A stretch of DNA of 64,000 bases from JBBDXS01 sp040902195. Lineage in GTDB: Bacteria; Chloroflexota; Dehalococcoidia; DSTF01; RBG-16-68-14. The stretch covers positions 36,326 to 100,325 of the forward strand of contig JBBDXS010000015.1 of NCBI GenBank assembly GCA_040902195.1. The letters are read 5' to 3'. The position numbers and the translations under genes are program-made. Under the pieces are notes generated by a model, which searched no databases, was not told the DNA's origin, and saw only the letters and a program-made list of their open reading frames with translations. Below are positions 40,524 to 49,171 of this stretch, in pieces; position 1 is the first letter of the stretch; every line of letters begins with the position of its first letter.

Positions 40524-40606
40524 CCATGCTCCTCCGTGGCTGTTACAGAAAAGGAGAGCGCCTGCACGAACGGGAAGGGCTCTCTATTGTACCGACCGTT
40601 CGGCGG

Positions 40607-42001
40607 TCAGCAGTGGTGTCCGTACTGGAGCGCGACGCCGAAGATGTCGGTGAACAGATCGATCGTGCCGTCCGGCGGACCCATGTCCCAGGCGTCCATG
40701 CCCATCGGCGCAGCAGAGCGGTCCAACGCCGCGTCGTAGCCGTCCGGCTCGCCGGGACCGACGGCGTCTGCGTCGTCACCGAAAGCTGACGCTACGGCAA
40801 AAACGTCGATGAACAGGCCGATCTGCTTGTCGCCGTCCGTGTCGTAGAAGTCGTATGGGTGTTTCCCATTGCGACGGCCCCCCGTCTCCTCGCTTGCCGT
40901 GGCGAGCTGCCGCTCGGCCGCATCTGTGCAGCCATCGTTATCGTCGTCGGTATCGAAGAAGTCGGCGACGGTGTCGCCGTCGTAGTCGCTCTGCACGGCC
41001 TGGAACGGATGGTCCTGGAAGAACTGCCAGATGAGGTCCGTCGCGCTGATGTCGTGCGTCGTGTAGTCGAGCGACGGCACGTCGAACGCGCCTGGCCACG
41101 TATGGCCGCCGCCATCGACGATGTACAGCTGGACTGCGGCTCCGTCATCGCAGCTGCCGTACGATACGAACCGCACCTCGGAGGAGACCGTCGATTCCTG
41201 TCGTCCGCTCGTGCAGCCGTTCCGCGCGGCCCAGGCCTGCATCACGTCGTCGTCCGGCGTCGTGTTATCGATGGGCAGGCGGAATGTTACCGGGACGCCG
41301 CCCGCGCCGCCAAGGAACGGGACCGTGTCGTCGGCCGTGCCGTGAAACGCCAGCAACGGAACCGGGCGTGTCGCGCCGCACGTCTCGGCGGCGTTGAGGT
41401 TGAGCGCCATCGGGGGATCATAGGCGCCTGCCACGGGCGCGACGGCTGCGATGCGGTCCGCCAGGCTGCAGGCCAGCCGCACCGACATCATCGCGCCGTT
41501 CGACATGCCGGTCGAGAACACGCGCGCGGGATCGATGCAGAGCGACGACTCGAGCGCGTCGAGCAGCGTCTCGGTGAACGCGACGTCGTCCGACAGCGCT
41601 TCGATCTGCCAGGCGTTGTGATGCGTGGACGGCAGTGGGTCCGACAGGCCCTGCGGGTACACGACAATAAACCCGCCGTCGACGGCGTCGGCGCGCGTCG
41701 AAAGGTCGCTGTAGACCTCTTGCGCCAGGGCGTTCGAGCCCAGTCCGTGGAAGTTGAGCACCAGCGGCACGGCATCGTCGCCTGTATAGGACGGCGGCAC
41801 ATGGAGACGGTACTCGCGTGTGCCGTCGACGGTGGCGATCGTCTCGGCTGTCGTGCCGGATGCGTGCGGCAGCGAGGGGACGCAGCCGGCGGCGCTGGCG
41901 ACATCGACCGCATACCCTGGAGCACCGGCGAACAGCGCCAGCAACGCAATGGCGGCCGCCGCGACGATGTACTTCAGTCTTGACGCGAGCGGTGTTATCA
42001 A
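40607..42001 (-). CDS. secreted PHB-depolymerase/feruloyl-esterase-like hydrolase with C-terminal repeat module (paralogue)
   Basis: A 464-residue relative of the protein at 4669-6051, with the same order of parts: signal peptide, alpha/beta hydrolase (nucleophile in TGMSNGAMMS, late His in GGHTWP), an Asp-rich calcium-type linker, then two copies of DLFxDIFxV ending in GHHC. The TTG at 42001 is preferred: GGAGG lies 3 nt upstream, and the ATG at 42058 falls inside the -10 box of a promoter (42049-42077), so it cannot be translated from that transcript. The spacing to the SD is short, so the start is uncertain by a few codons. Confidence 0.8.
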   Translation of the reverse strand: MITPLASRLKYIVAAAAIALLALFAGAPGYAVDVASAAGCVPSLPHASGTTAETIATVDGTREYRLHVPPSYTGDDAVPLVLNFHGLGSNALAQEVYSDLSTRADAVDGGFIVVYPQGLSDPLPSTHHNAWQIEALSDDVAFTETLLDALESSLCIDPARVFSTGMSNGAMMSVRLACSLADRIAAVAPVAGAYDPPMALNLNAAETCGATRPVPLLAFHGTADDTVPFLGGAGGVPVTFRLPIDNTTPDDDVMQAWAARNGCTSGRQESTVSSEVRFVSYGSCDDGAAVQLYIVDGGGHTWPGAFDVPSLDYTTHDISATDLIWQFFQDHPFQAVQSDYDGDTVADFFDTDDDNDGCTDAAERQLATASEETGGRRNGKHPYDFYDTDGDKQIGLFIDVFAVASAFGDDADAVGPGEPDGYDAALDRSAAPMGMDAWDMGPPDGTIDLFTDIFGVALQYGHHC

Positions 42002-42048
42002 GTGCCTCCGACTATTCTGGCAGAAGGACGCGATGCGGGGAATGCCGA

Positions 42049-42077
42049 ACCATACCACTGACGTGGCGGCGCGTCAA
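42049..42077 (-). promoter_or_regulatory. promoter of the esterase paralogue (TTGACG-17-TATGGT)
   Basis: TTGACG at 42077-42072 and TATGGT at 42054-42049, 17 nt apart. Confidence 0.7.
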
Positions 42078-42130
42078 CGCAGGCCCTCGGTCGATGGCTC
42101 AGGCTAGGGACGGTCGCGCTTCATCAGGCG

Positions 42131-42159
42131 TTGATCTGTCCAAAGACAGAGGGTATTGC
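42131..42159 (+). promoter_or_regulatory. promoter candidate of the polysaccharide operon (TTGATC-17-TATTGC)
   Basis: TTGATC 42131-42136 and TATTGC 42154-42159, 17 nt apart, giving a leader of about 255 nt. Confidence 0.45.
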
Positions 42160-42420
42160 CCTAACGGCCGCGCGACATAGGCTCGGCGTGACGGCGGCGC
42201 GTGCGCACGCGGGCGTTCCATTCTGAGCGTGCGCCATTTGGCGTAGCGCGCTCATTCCTTTTCCTATGTCCTTAGCCCGGGTGGAGTGGGCCTCTGCCGG
42301 GGTTGGCGCTTAGCCGCAGCAGGCACACCAAATGCGCGCGCGCCCGAATGTCTCCGGTTGTCACTTCTGTCGGAAACTAGCACAGACACAACGGAATTCG
42401 TCAGGAGAACTAACAGCCTT

Positions 42421-43158
42421 ATGCAACCGAGCAAGGAGGCAGTTCGAACAACGCCGGCCGAGGACGATCATCTGGAGTCGGGCTCCTTCTCCGACGACGC
42501 CGTCGTGATCCCGTGGCGCTACCCGGCGCGGCCGGTCGGTTTCTATCGGCGCGGGGGTAAGCGATGGCTGGACCTCCTCATGGGCGCTTCGTTGGTTGTC
42601 GTGCTCCTGCCGGTTATGGCGCTCGTCGCCGCGGCGGTCTTCGTGAGTTCCGGCAGGCCCGTCCTCTTCTGCTCGCAGCGCGTCGGGAGAAACGGGGCGC
42701 CTATCAACGTTTGGAAGTTCCGCACGATGGTGCGTGACGCTGACCGCGTCCTCCAACAATGGCAGGTGATGCGGCCTGACCTGGCGGCGGCGTACCAGGA
42801 CAAGCGCAAGCTCTCGAACGACCCGCGCGTCACGCTGCTGGGCCGTTTCTTACGCAAGAGCAGCCTGGATGAGCTGCCTCAGCTCTGGAACGTGATGCGC
42901 GGCGACATGAGTCTGGTCGGGCCGCGGCCTGTGCCGCAACACGAGCTGGAGGAGAAGTACGGCCCGCTGAGCGAGCAGGCCTTCGCGGCCACGCCCGGCC
43001 TTACGGGGCTCTGGCAGGTCAGCGGCCGCTCAGCCACCGGCTACGCGGACCGCGTCCGCCTGGATTGCGAGTACGCGGCCGGCGGCGACTTGATGCTGGA
43101 CCTGAGGATCATTGCGCTCACTGTGCCGGCGATCCTGCTGGGACGGGGAGCCGAATAA
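42421..43158 (+). CDS. initiating sugar-phosphate transferase (WcaJ/ExoY-type)
   Basis: A 245-residue bacterial sugar transferase, which places the first sugar-phosphate on undecaprenyl phosphate at the inner face of the membrane. It has a single membrane segment (about 52-75), then the conserved set: KRWLDLLMG, VWKFRTMVRDAD, a SSLDELPQLWNVMRGDMSLV stretch and GPRPVP, with TPGLTGLWQVSGRS. The ATG at 42421 is used; AGGAG lies 14 nt upstream, a little far. First gene of an eleven-gene run on the plus strand. Confidence 0.93.
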   Translation: MQPSKEAVRTTPAEDDHLESGSFSDDAVVIPWRYPARPVGFYRRGGKRWLDLLMGASLVVVLLPVMALVAAAVFVSSGRPVLFCSQRVGRNGAPINVWKFRTMVRDADRVLQQWQVMRPDLAAAYQDKRKLSNDPRVTLLGRFLRKSSLDELPQLWNVMRGDMSLVGPRPVPQHELEEKYGPLSEQAFAATPGLTGLWQVSGRSATGYADRVRLDCEYAAGGDLMLDLRIIALTVPAILLGRGAE

Positions 43159-43239
43159 GCCTTTCGAACGATGCACGGAGGAGTTTGCGTGCCGACTCTT
43201 GGAATGAAGCAGCCAGTTGATCAGTGTACGGAGGGACCG

Positions 43240-44259
43240 ATGGGGGCGGTGAGGGCTCGAGCGCCGCTGCGCGTGAGCTTCGCGGGAGGCGGTTCGGATA
43301 TCGCTGAGTTCGCGGAGCAGTATGGCGGCGCCGTCGTCTCGATGACGATCAAGCGCTTCGCATACGCGTCGCTCTGGCGCGACCGCCATCACTTCAAGGT
43401 AGACCTCCCGAACCTGGGGATCTCGGAAGTAGTCGACCCGAACGTGTCCGCGTCTCCGGAGGTGGAGTTCGCCAAGCGGGCGCTGGGCGAGCAGGCTGCG
43501 CGTTTTCGCGGCGGCATCGAGCTGTTGAGCGATTGCCCGGCGGGATCGGGGCTGGGCTCCTCGTCGGCGCTCATGGTTGCGTTGGTGGCGGCTCGACAAC
43601 GCTTCCTGGACGGCAGGGATGGACTCGATCCCAGCACCATTGCTTCCGAGGCGTACGCGGTGGAGCGCGAACAGCTCGGCATCAAGGGCGGCATGCAAGA
43701 CCAGTACTCGGCAGCGTTCGGCGGCCTAAACTTCATTCGTTTCACCGGCCGGTGCCAGGTCGCTGTCGAGCCGCTGCGGATTTCAGAATCAACCCTCGGC
43801 GAGCTGCGCTACCGCATGCTGCTCGTCTCGACGGGGCGCTGCCGCTCCTCCGGGGGCATTCTCCAGCGCCAGATCGCTGCGCTGGGCGATAAGCGCTCCG
43901 GCGTAACGACGCTGCTTCGCGAGCTGCGCGACCTGGCGTTTGACGCGCGCCGCGCGCTCGAGGGCGGGTGCGTCGATGAGTTCGCGCTCGCAGTTCAGGA
44001 AGGGTGGGAGATGAAGCGTCGCGTGGACGATGGGATCTGCGACGCGGACATCGCTTCGCTCTGCGACGCGCTGCTTGCGAACGGGGCGCGCGCCGTAAAG
44101 CTACTCGGGGCGGGCGGTGGCGGCTACGTCCTCGCGATTACGCGCAGTTTCGCTCGGGCCTCACTCGAACAGGCGGCGCGGCGTCTCGGCGTGAGTGTCG
44201 AGAGCGTCGATTACGAGCCAAACGGTGTCGTGGCGTGGACAACGGAGCGCGAGGCATGA
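43240..44259 (+). CDS. hddA: GHMP kinase, D-glycero-D-manno-heptose 7-phosphate kinase-like
   Basis: A 339-residue GHMP-fold kinase resembling HddA, which phosphorylates D-glycero-alpha-D-manno-heptose 7-phosphate at C1. N-terminal APLRVSFAGGGSD, ATP-loop PAGSGLGSSSALMVAL (about 106-121) and C-terminal KLLGAGGGGYVL (about 286-297) are all in place. ATG 43240 follows GGAGGG; an upstream ATG (43204) has no ribosome site. Its last codon overlaps the next start (ATGA). GmhA and GmhB, the preceding and following steps, are in the same locus. Confidence 0.85.
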   Translation: MGAVRARAPLRVSFAGGGSDIAEFAEQYGGAVVSMTIKRFAYASLWRDRHHFKVDLPNLGISEVVDPNVSASPEVEFAKRALGEQAARFRGGIELLSDCPAGSGLGSSSALMVALVAARQRFLDGRDGLDPSTIASEAYAVEREQLGIKGGMQDQYSAAFGGLNFIRFTGRCQVAVEPLRISESTLGELRYRMLLVSTGRCRSSGGILQRQIAALGDKRSGVTTLLRELRDLAFDARRALEGGCVDEFALAVQEGWEMKRRVDDGICDADIASLCDALLANGARAVKLLGAGGGGYVLAITRSFARASLEQAARRLGVSVESVDYEPNGVVAWTTEREA

Positions 44260-45443
44260 AGGTGCTGGTGGTCTTGCCGTTCGCCCCCTGGCCTGTGCGC
44301 GTGCGGAGCGCAAACTTGTGGCCGCGCATCGGCCGCGAAGCGGAAGTGCACATCGTCTATCTTGCCGCTGGCCTGGCTCGCGGGGGCGCGGCAACGCAGG
44401 TCGAGAACGTTGCGTCGATGGAGCCCGTGCCGGGCTCCAGAGTACGATCGCTGCTGCGTGTCGTCGCGGCGCTCCCGGCTGGCGATTGCCTGCGCGCCGC
44501 CTGGCACCGGGACGATGCCGCGCGGGGCGCAGTGGAAGCCGCGTACGCGCGGATCAAACCGGATGTCGTCTATGTCGAGCGGCTGCGCGCGTTCCCGCTC
44601 GTCGAACGGCTGCCGATGGAGCGGGTCGTCCTGGACCCGACCGACTCGCTGCCGCTGTTCTGCGAGTCGGTCTCGCGCCAGCGCGGCGCGCCCGCGCTGC
44701 AACGCATCGTAAGCGCGATCGAGCGGCCGCGGCTCATCTCCATGGAACGCGCCGCATACGGCCGCGCCGCGTGCGTGGTGGCCTGTTCGAGCCGCGACGC
44801 CGCGGCGATGGCTCAATCTGCCCCCGGCGCCCGCATCGAGCTGATCGCAAACGGCGTCGACCTTGACACGTTCACGTACGAAGCGGCCTTCAAAAACGGC
44901 CGCCCGAGAGTGCTCATGAGCGGCAACTTCGGCTACTGGCCGAACGCTGAGGCGGCACGCTGGCTACTTGGCCGGGCCCGCGCGCTGCGTGAACGCTGGG
45001 ACGGCGAGGTCGTCTTCGCGGGCGCGAACCCGCCGCCGTTCTTGCGCAGCGCGGAGCGGCACGGACAGGTAGCGGTGTCCGGCTATGTCGCAGACATGGC
45101 TGCGCAGTACCACCGCACGAGTGTGGTGGCGGCGCCGGTCCGCTTCGCAACGGGCACGCAAAACAAGGTGCTGGAGGCGATGGCCTGCGGCCGGCCCGTC
45201 GTCGCGACGCCGCAGTGCGCGGCCGGCCTCGAGCCGTCCGGGCGAGCAGCGGCCGTCGAATCGACACGAGACGACTTTCTCGACGTGCTGGGAAGCGTCA
45301 TGCAGGACGAAGCGAAACAGCGCGGGCTGGCGGAGGCAGGACGGGCTTACGTAGAGGAGCACCACGATTGGAACAAGATCGCGCCCCAGATGCTCACAGT
45401 CTTAGCGCGTGTAGCGGGCAAGGAGTCTTCAGCATGCAGGTGA
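44256..45443 (+). CDS. glycosyltransferase, GT4-like
   Basis: A 395-residue GT-B glycosyltransferase. The N-terminal VLVVLPFAPWPVRVRSANLW and the C-terminal FATGTQNKVLEAMACGRPVV (donor-binding region) followed by ATPQCAAGLE are typical of the GT4 branch found in exopolysaccharide loci (stp1-like). No membrane segment; it should work at the inner membrane face on lipid-linked sugars. It overlaps its upstream neighbour by ATGA and the downstream gene by 10 nt. Confidence 0.87.
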   Translation: MKVLVVLPFAPWPVRVRSANLWPRIGREAEVHIVYLAAGLARGGAATQVENVASMEPVPGSRVRSLLRVVAALPAGDCLRAAWHRDDAARGAVEAAYARIKPDVVYVERLRAFPLVERLPMERVVLDPTDSLPLFCESVSRQRGAPALQRIVSAIERPRLISMERAAYGRAACVVACSSRDAAAMAQSAPGARIELIANGVDLDTFTYEAAFKNGRPRVLMSGNFGYWPNAEAARWLLGRARALRERWDGEVVFAGANPPPFLRSAERHGQVAVSGYVADMAAQYHRTSVVAAPVRFATGTQNKVLEAMACGRPVVATPQCAAGLEPSGRAAAVESTRDDFLDVLGSVMQDEAKQRGLAEAGRAYVEEHHDWNKIAPQMLTVLARVAGKESSACR

Positions 45444-46066
45444 TCGACGAGGCGCCGGCCCAGGCCGCGCCGGAGATGAGCGCCGAGTGGTTTGGCGCGG
45501 AGCTGATGTGCATGGGTAGCGCGTTCCAGCAGATGGCGCGCGGCGCGTTCAGCGCGCAGCTGATGCGTGTCGCGCTTCGCGTCGCGCAGCGTTTGCGTGC
45601 AGGCGGCGTCGTCTACTGGTGCGGCAACGGTGGCAGCTCCAGCGACTCACAGCACCTCGCCGCGGAGCTGATCGGCAGGTTCGGGCGGCCGGGCCGCGGG
45701 TGGCCCTCGGTGGCGCTGAGCGCCGACTCCTCCGTGCTCACGTCCTGCGGCAACGACTTCGGCTTCGAGACCGTGTTTGCCCGTCAAGTAGAGGCGCTTG
45801 TCCGGCCGGAGGATGTCGTCGTCGGCATCTCAACCAGCGGCGCATCAGGGAACGTCGTCGCGGCCCTGAGCGCGGCCCGGCGCAAAGGTGCGCTCACCGT
45901 CGCGTTGACCGGCCCAAACGCAGGCCGTGTGAGTGAAGCGGCCGAGCTGGCGATCCGCGCGCCGGGCAAGGGCACCTCGGCGATTCAGACCTGTCATATC
46001 GCGATAGGCCAGCTTCTCTGCGAGGCGGCGATCGAGCTAGCTGAGCGGGAGGGCGGCGATGCGTAG
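45434..46066 (+). CDS. gmhA: sedoheptulose 7-phosphate isomerase (SIS domain)
   Basis: A 210-residue GmhA-type isomerase converting sedoheptulose 7-phosphate to D-glycero-D-manno-heptose 7-phosphate. The sugar-phosphate loops are YWCGNGGSSSDSQHLAAEL (about 57-75) and VGISTSGASGNV (about 135-146), with QTCHIAIGQLLCEA near the end holding the family His. AAGGAG precedes the ATG. Located between the GT4 gene and the nucleotidyltransferase fusion, matching the order of the heptose pathway seen in other surface-sugar loci. Confidence 0.92.
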   Translation: MQVIDEAPAQAAPEMSAEWFGAELMCMGSAFQQMARGAFSAQLMRVALRVAQRLRAGGVVYWCGNGGSSSDSQHLAAELIGRFGRPGRGWPSVALSADSSVLTSCGNDFGFETVFARQVEALVRPEDVVVGISTSGASGNVVAALSAARRKGALTVALTGPNAGRVSEAAELAIRAPGKGTSAIQTCHIAIGQLLCEAAIELAEREGGDA

Positions 46067-47732
46067 CAGCGCAGAGAGAAGCGCGCCTGTCGCCATCATC
46101 CCGGCTGCCGGGCTGGGGCAGCGGCTGATGCCCGTCAGCAGCGCCATACCGAAGGCGATGGTTCCGGTGGCAGGACAGCCGCTCATCTCCCTCACGGTGA
46201 ACCAGCTCGCACGGCAAGGCGTACGGCGCTTCATCATCGTTGTGGGCCAGCATGGCGACCAGCTACGCAGCTACATCGAGCGCACCTACGGCGACTCATC
46301 GCTCTCGTTCAGCTTCGTCGAGCAGACGGTGCTGGACGGACCGCTCGGCGCGGTGCGGCTCGCACAGCCGCTCGCCGGCGCGGGGCCGCAGCTGATCTAC
46401 TTAGGGGACACGCTGTGCCGCGACATTCTCGAGTTCGACCGGGACTTTGTCCTCGCGCATCCCGTCGAGGATCAGTGGCGCTGGTGCATGGCGCAGCCGG
46501 ACGCGAGTGGGGCGCTCTGCCGCCTGGTCGATAAGCCCGCTACACGCACGCCGGCCGACCTGGCGCTGATCGGTGTGTACTACTTCGAAGACAGCGCTCT
46601 GTTGCAACGCTGCATCGAAGACGTCTATGCGTCCGCCGAGCGCTTGCACGGCGAGTACCAGCTCAGCAGCGCCATCGAACGCTACAACGCAGTCCGCTCT
46701 GTCGAGGTGCGCCGCGCCAAGGACTGGTTCGACTGCGGCAGCATCGACCGCTATGTCACGGCGCGCCGCTCGATCATCCAGTCGCGTCATCTGAACAGCG
46801 TTTGGGTCGACGACCTGGGCGTGCTGCACAAGCGGAGCAACGGCTCAGATCACCTGGCGAACGAGATCCGCTGGTACCTTACCGTGCCCGACGCCGTGCA
46901 ACCGCTTACACCTCGCATCTTCTCCTACTCTCTCGCCCAGGATGATACGCAGGTCGCGATGGAGTACGTGCCGGTGCCAACGCTAGCCGAGATCTACCTC
47001 TACGCCAATGTGCACACGGAGGTCTGGGAGTACGCGCTGGGGCGAGTGCTCGATCTCTGGTCGCGCGTCTTCTTGAGCGAGACGGTGGACGACGCCGCCA
47101 GCACCGCGAAGTCGATGGAGATGTACTGGGAGAAGACGGAGGCCCGCCTCGCCGAGGCCGCCGCCGTCTTGCCTGGCAACGGCGCTCCTCTCGCGCTCAA
47201 CGGGCGAGGCCTTCCTTCCTGGGACGGCGTGCGGCTGCGCGTCCGCGCGGCCCTTGAGCGGATCGCGGGCCGGGCGCGCTGGTCGCTGATCCACGGCGAC
47301 CTCCACTTCGGCAACCTGCTCTTCGATTTCAACTCCGGCCAGCTTAAGATGGTCGATCCCCGGGGCGCTTTCGGAGATGTTGGCTGCTACGGCGACGCGC
47401 GCTACGACCTCGCCAAGCTGCTGCACAGCTTTCACGGGGGCTACGCCCACCTGGCGGCCGGCATGTTCGAGCTGAGGCGCGACGAGGCCGGCTACGAGCT
47501 ACGTCTCTACGGCGGGACGGACAGGTCGCACCTGCTCGCCTGCTTCAAGAGCTGGCTAGAACGCGCCGGCATCGACTTCGACGAGATCTTGTTCATCGAA
47601 GGGCTGCTCTTCCTCTCGCTCGTGCCGCTCCACGCGGACGACAGCGACCGTCAGGTCGCGGCGTATCTCACGGGCCTCTCGCTCGTTGCGGAAGCGCTGG
47701 AAAGGATCGAGGCCATTGCGCGTGTGCGTTGA
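46059..47732 (+). CDS. sugar-1-phosphate nucleotidyltransferase fused to aminoglycoside-phosphotransferase-like kinase
   Basis: A 557-residue two-domain enzyme. Residues 10-245 are a NTP-transferase: AIIPAAGLGQRL (about 12-23), PKAMVPVAGQPLI (about 30-42) and LGDTLC around 115. This part resembles HddC, which would make GDP-D-glycero-D-manno-heptose. Residues 260-540 are an APH/choline-kinase-type domain: VAMEYVP (about 300), catalytic IHGDLHFGNLLFD (about 410-422) and MVDPRGAFGDVG. The kinase substrate is not known; similar fusions could modify the sugar or act on an alcohol such as choline or glycerol. Starts inside the gmhA end (8-nt overlap). Confidence 0.82.
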   Translation: MRSSAERSAPVAIIPAAGLGQRLMPVSSAIPKAMVPVAGQPLISLTVNQLARQGVRRFIIVVGQHGDQLRSYIERTYGDSSLSFSFVEQTVLDGPLGAVRLAQPLAGAGPQLIYLGDTLCRDILEFDRDFVLAHPVEDQWRWCMAQPDASGALCRLVDKPATRTPADLALIGVYYFEDSALLQRCIEDVYASAERLHGEYQLSSAIERYNAVRSVEVRRAKDWFDCGSIDRYVTARRSIIQSRHLNSVWVDDLGVLHKRSNGSDHLANEIRWYLTVPDAVQPLTPRIFSYSLAQDDTQVAMEYVPVPTLAEIYLYANVHTEVWEYALGRVLDLWSRVFLSETVDDAASTAKSMEMYWEKTEARLAEAAAVLPGNGAPLALNGRGLPSWDGVRLRVRAALERIAGRARWSLIHGDLHFGNLLFDFNSGQLKMVDPRGAFGDVGCYGDARYDLAKLLHSFHGGYAHLAAGMFELRRDEAGYELRLYGGTDRSHLLACFKSWLERAGIDFDEILFIEGLLFLSLVPLHADDSDRQVAAYLTGLSLVAEALERIEAIARVR

Positions 47733-48084
47733 CCTGGACGGGACGATCTGCGAGCTCACGCAGACGGGCGACTACGCCAATGCCGCGCCCGTCCCCGGCG
47801 CCCGCGAGGCGCTGTGCCTGCTGCGCGGACGGGGCGCCTACATCATTATCTACACCGCGCGCCGGATGCGCACGCACGATGGCGACGTTAGGAAAGTGCT
47901 CGAGGAGATCGGTGACCTCACGCGCCAATGGCTCAAGCGCCACGACATCCCGTACGACGAGATCGTGTTCGGCAAGCCGTACGCGCACGTCTACATCGAT
48001 GACCTGGCGCAGCGCTTCGAGACGTGGGACGGCCTGCCGGCGCGCCTGCTGAAGGCGTTCGAGGAGAGCTGTGAAGCCGCATAA
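47716..48084 (+). CDS. small HAD-family phosphatase
   Basis: A 122-residue compact HAD hydrolase. Motif 1 is CVDLDGTIC (nucleophile and acid Asp), motif 2 Thr is in IIYTARRM, and the late acids are in YIDDLAQRF. No cap domain, as in capsule-locus HADs. TTG at 47716 is chosen because it starts just before motif 1; GAGG lies 3-6 nt upstream, and it overlaps the stop of the previous gene by 17 nt. Likely dephosphorylates a sugar or alditol phosphate intermediate. Confidence 0.75.
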   Translation: MRVCVDLDGTICELTQTGDYANAAPVPGAREALCLLRGRGAYIIIYTARRMRTHDGDVRKVLEEIGDLTRQWLKRHDIPYDEIVFGKPYAHVYIDDLAQRFETWDGLPARLLKAFEESCEAA

Positions 48085-49171
48085 GGCGGCGATCCGCGCC
48101 AGCGTGCAGCGCAACCTCGCGAGCATGTTGGGCGAAGAGCGGGCGCGCCTCGTCTACGACGCCGTCTCCGCCTCTCGCGAGCTGGCCTGGAACTCGTTCC
48201 GCCGCCGGCTCTACCCATCGTTCTGGCGTCGCAGCAGCGACGAGCGCGGGCGCGGCGTTCGCAGCGTGGCGATCCACGGCGAGTTCGGCGATGCGATCCT
48301 CGCGTTGCCGTTCCTCTACCGCGAGCGCCAGCGACGCCCTGGTGAGCGGATCGCGGTGCTCATCAAGGGCGCGAACTCACGCACAGCCCAGCGCACGAAG
48401 GGAGATCCCTTTGCTGAGGGTGGCCTGCGCCGGATGCGCGACGGCGCGGGGTCTTCGATCAACTTCCTCGCCGACTTCTGGCGGCGCGTGCCTTTCGTTG
48501 ACGAGGTCCACGAAGGTGACGTATCAGACCCGCGCTTCCACTACTGGCAGCCCCAGCCCGCGTTCACGCTCCAGCGGCAGACCGTCGGTCCGTCCGATTA
48601 CGCGCCGTTCCTCGATCAGCTGTTCGCCGCCGGCGACGTCGAGCGCGCGCGCGAGATCTGGTCGCGCACCGCGCGGCCGCTGCGCATCGTCGTGCACCTG
48701 CGGCGGTCGGCGGACGAGATCGTCGCGCTCCTGGAGCGGCTCGATGCGTCATCTCTCGCATCGAGCTGCGCCGTCGCCGTGCTGGGATCGCGCCATCACG
48801 AGCGGATCCCGAACCTCGCGCGGTCCCGCATCGATCTGATCGACCTGACGGACAACTACGAGAAAGGAATCTCGATCATGCCGCTCCTCCAATCGATTCG
48901 TATGGCGGACCTCTTCATCGGCGGCCGCGGCGGCTTCGAGCTGTTCGCGCTGGCCGCGGGCGTGCCGGCGATCACTGTGTTCGATGAGGACGGGTGGTGG
49001 GAGCAACGCCGCCTCTGGCCGGAACGTCTCTGGGACGAGAATCCGCTGCGTGGCTTCGTGCGCGCGAGCCAGTTCGATGCGCAGCGGGAGCTCAGCGATC
49101 CTGTCCTCCCCTGGCTCACGAAGGTGCTCGCGTCTCGGTCGAACGCTGCAGCCCGGAGTGCGGCCTCATGA
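48071..49171 (+). CDS. glycosyltransferase-like protein (GT9-like)
   Basis: A 366-residue protein with a GT-B outline. GEFGDAILALPFLYRERQR near 75 matches the opening of heptosyltransferase-type GT9 enzymes, and FIGGRGGFELFALAAGVPAI (about 296-315) matches their donor-side loop. The middle is divergent, so it may be a distant relative. The GTG start at 48071 follows GAGGAG and overlaps the HAD gene. Because heptose enzymes are adjacent, a heptosyl donor is plausible but inferred. Confidence 0.6.
   Translation: MKPHKAAIRASVQRNLASMLGEERARLVYDAVSASRELAWNSFRRRLYPSFWRRSSDERGRGVRSVAIHGEFGDAILALPFLYRERQRRPGERIAVLIKGANSRTAQRTKGDPFAEGGLRRMRDGAGSSINFLADFWRRVPFVDEVHEGDVSDPRFHYWQPQPAFTLQRQTVGPSDYAPFLDQLFAAGDVERAREIWSRTARPLRIVVHLRRSADEIVALLERLDASSLASSCAVAVLGSRHHERIPNLARSRIDLIDLTDNYEKGISIMPLLQSIRMADLFIGGRGGFELFALAAGVPAITVFDEDGWWEQRRLWPERLWDENPLRGFVRASQFDAQRELSDPVLPWLTKVLASRSNAAARSAAS

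Larger units (their letters stand above)
42002..42420. other. spacer between divergent esterase and polysaccharide locus
   Basis: No gene is supported. It holds the esterase promoter (42049-42077), a plus-strand promoter candidate (42131-42159) and about 260 nt of leader before the sugar transferase, with GC-rich dyads near 42190-42260. Confidence 0.6.

Noticed and set aside
42002..42058. ATG at 42058 as start of the second esterase
   Set aside because: The ATG is part of the TATGGT -10 box of a 17-nt-spaced promoter, so it would not be in the mRNA.
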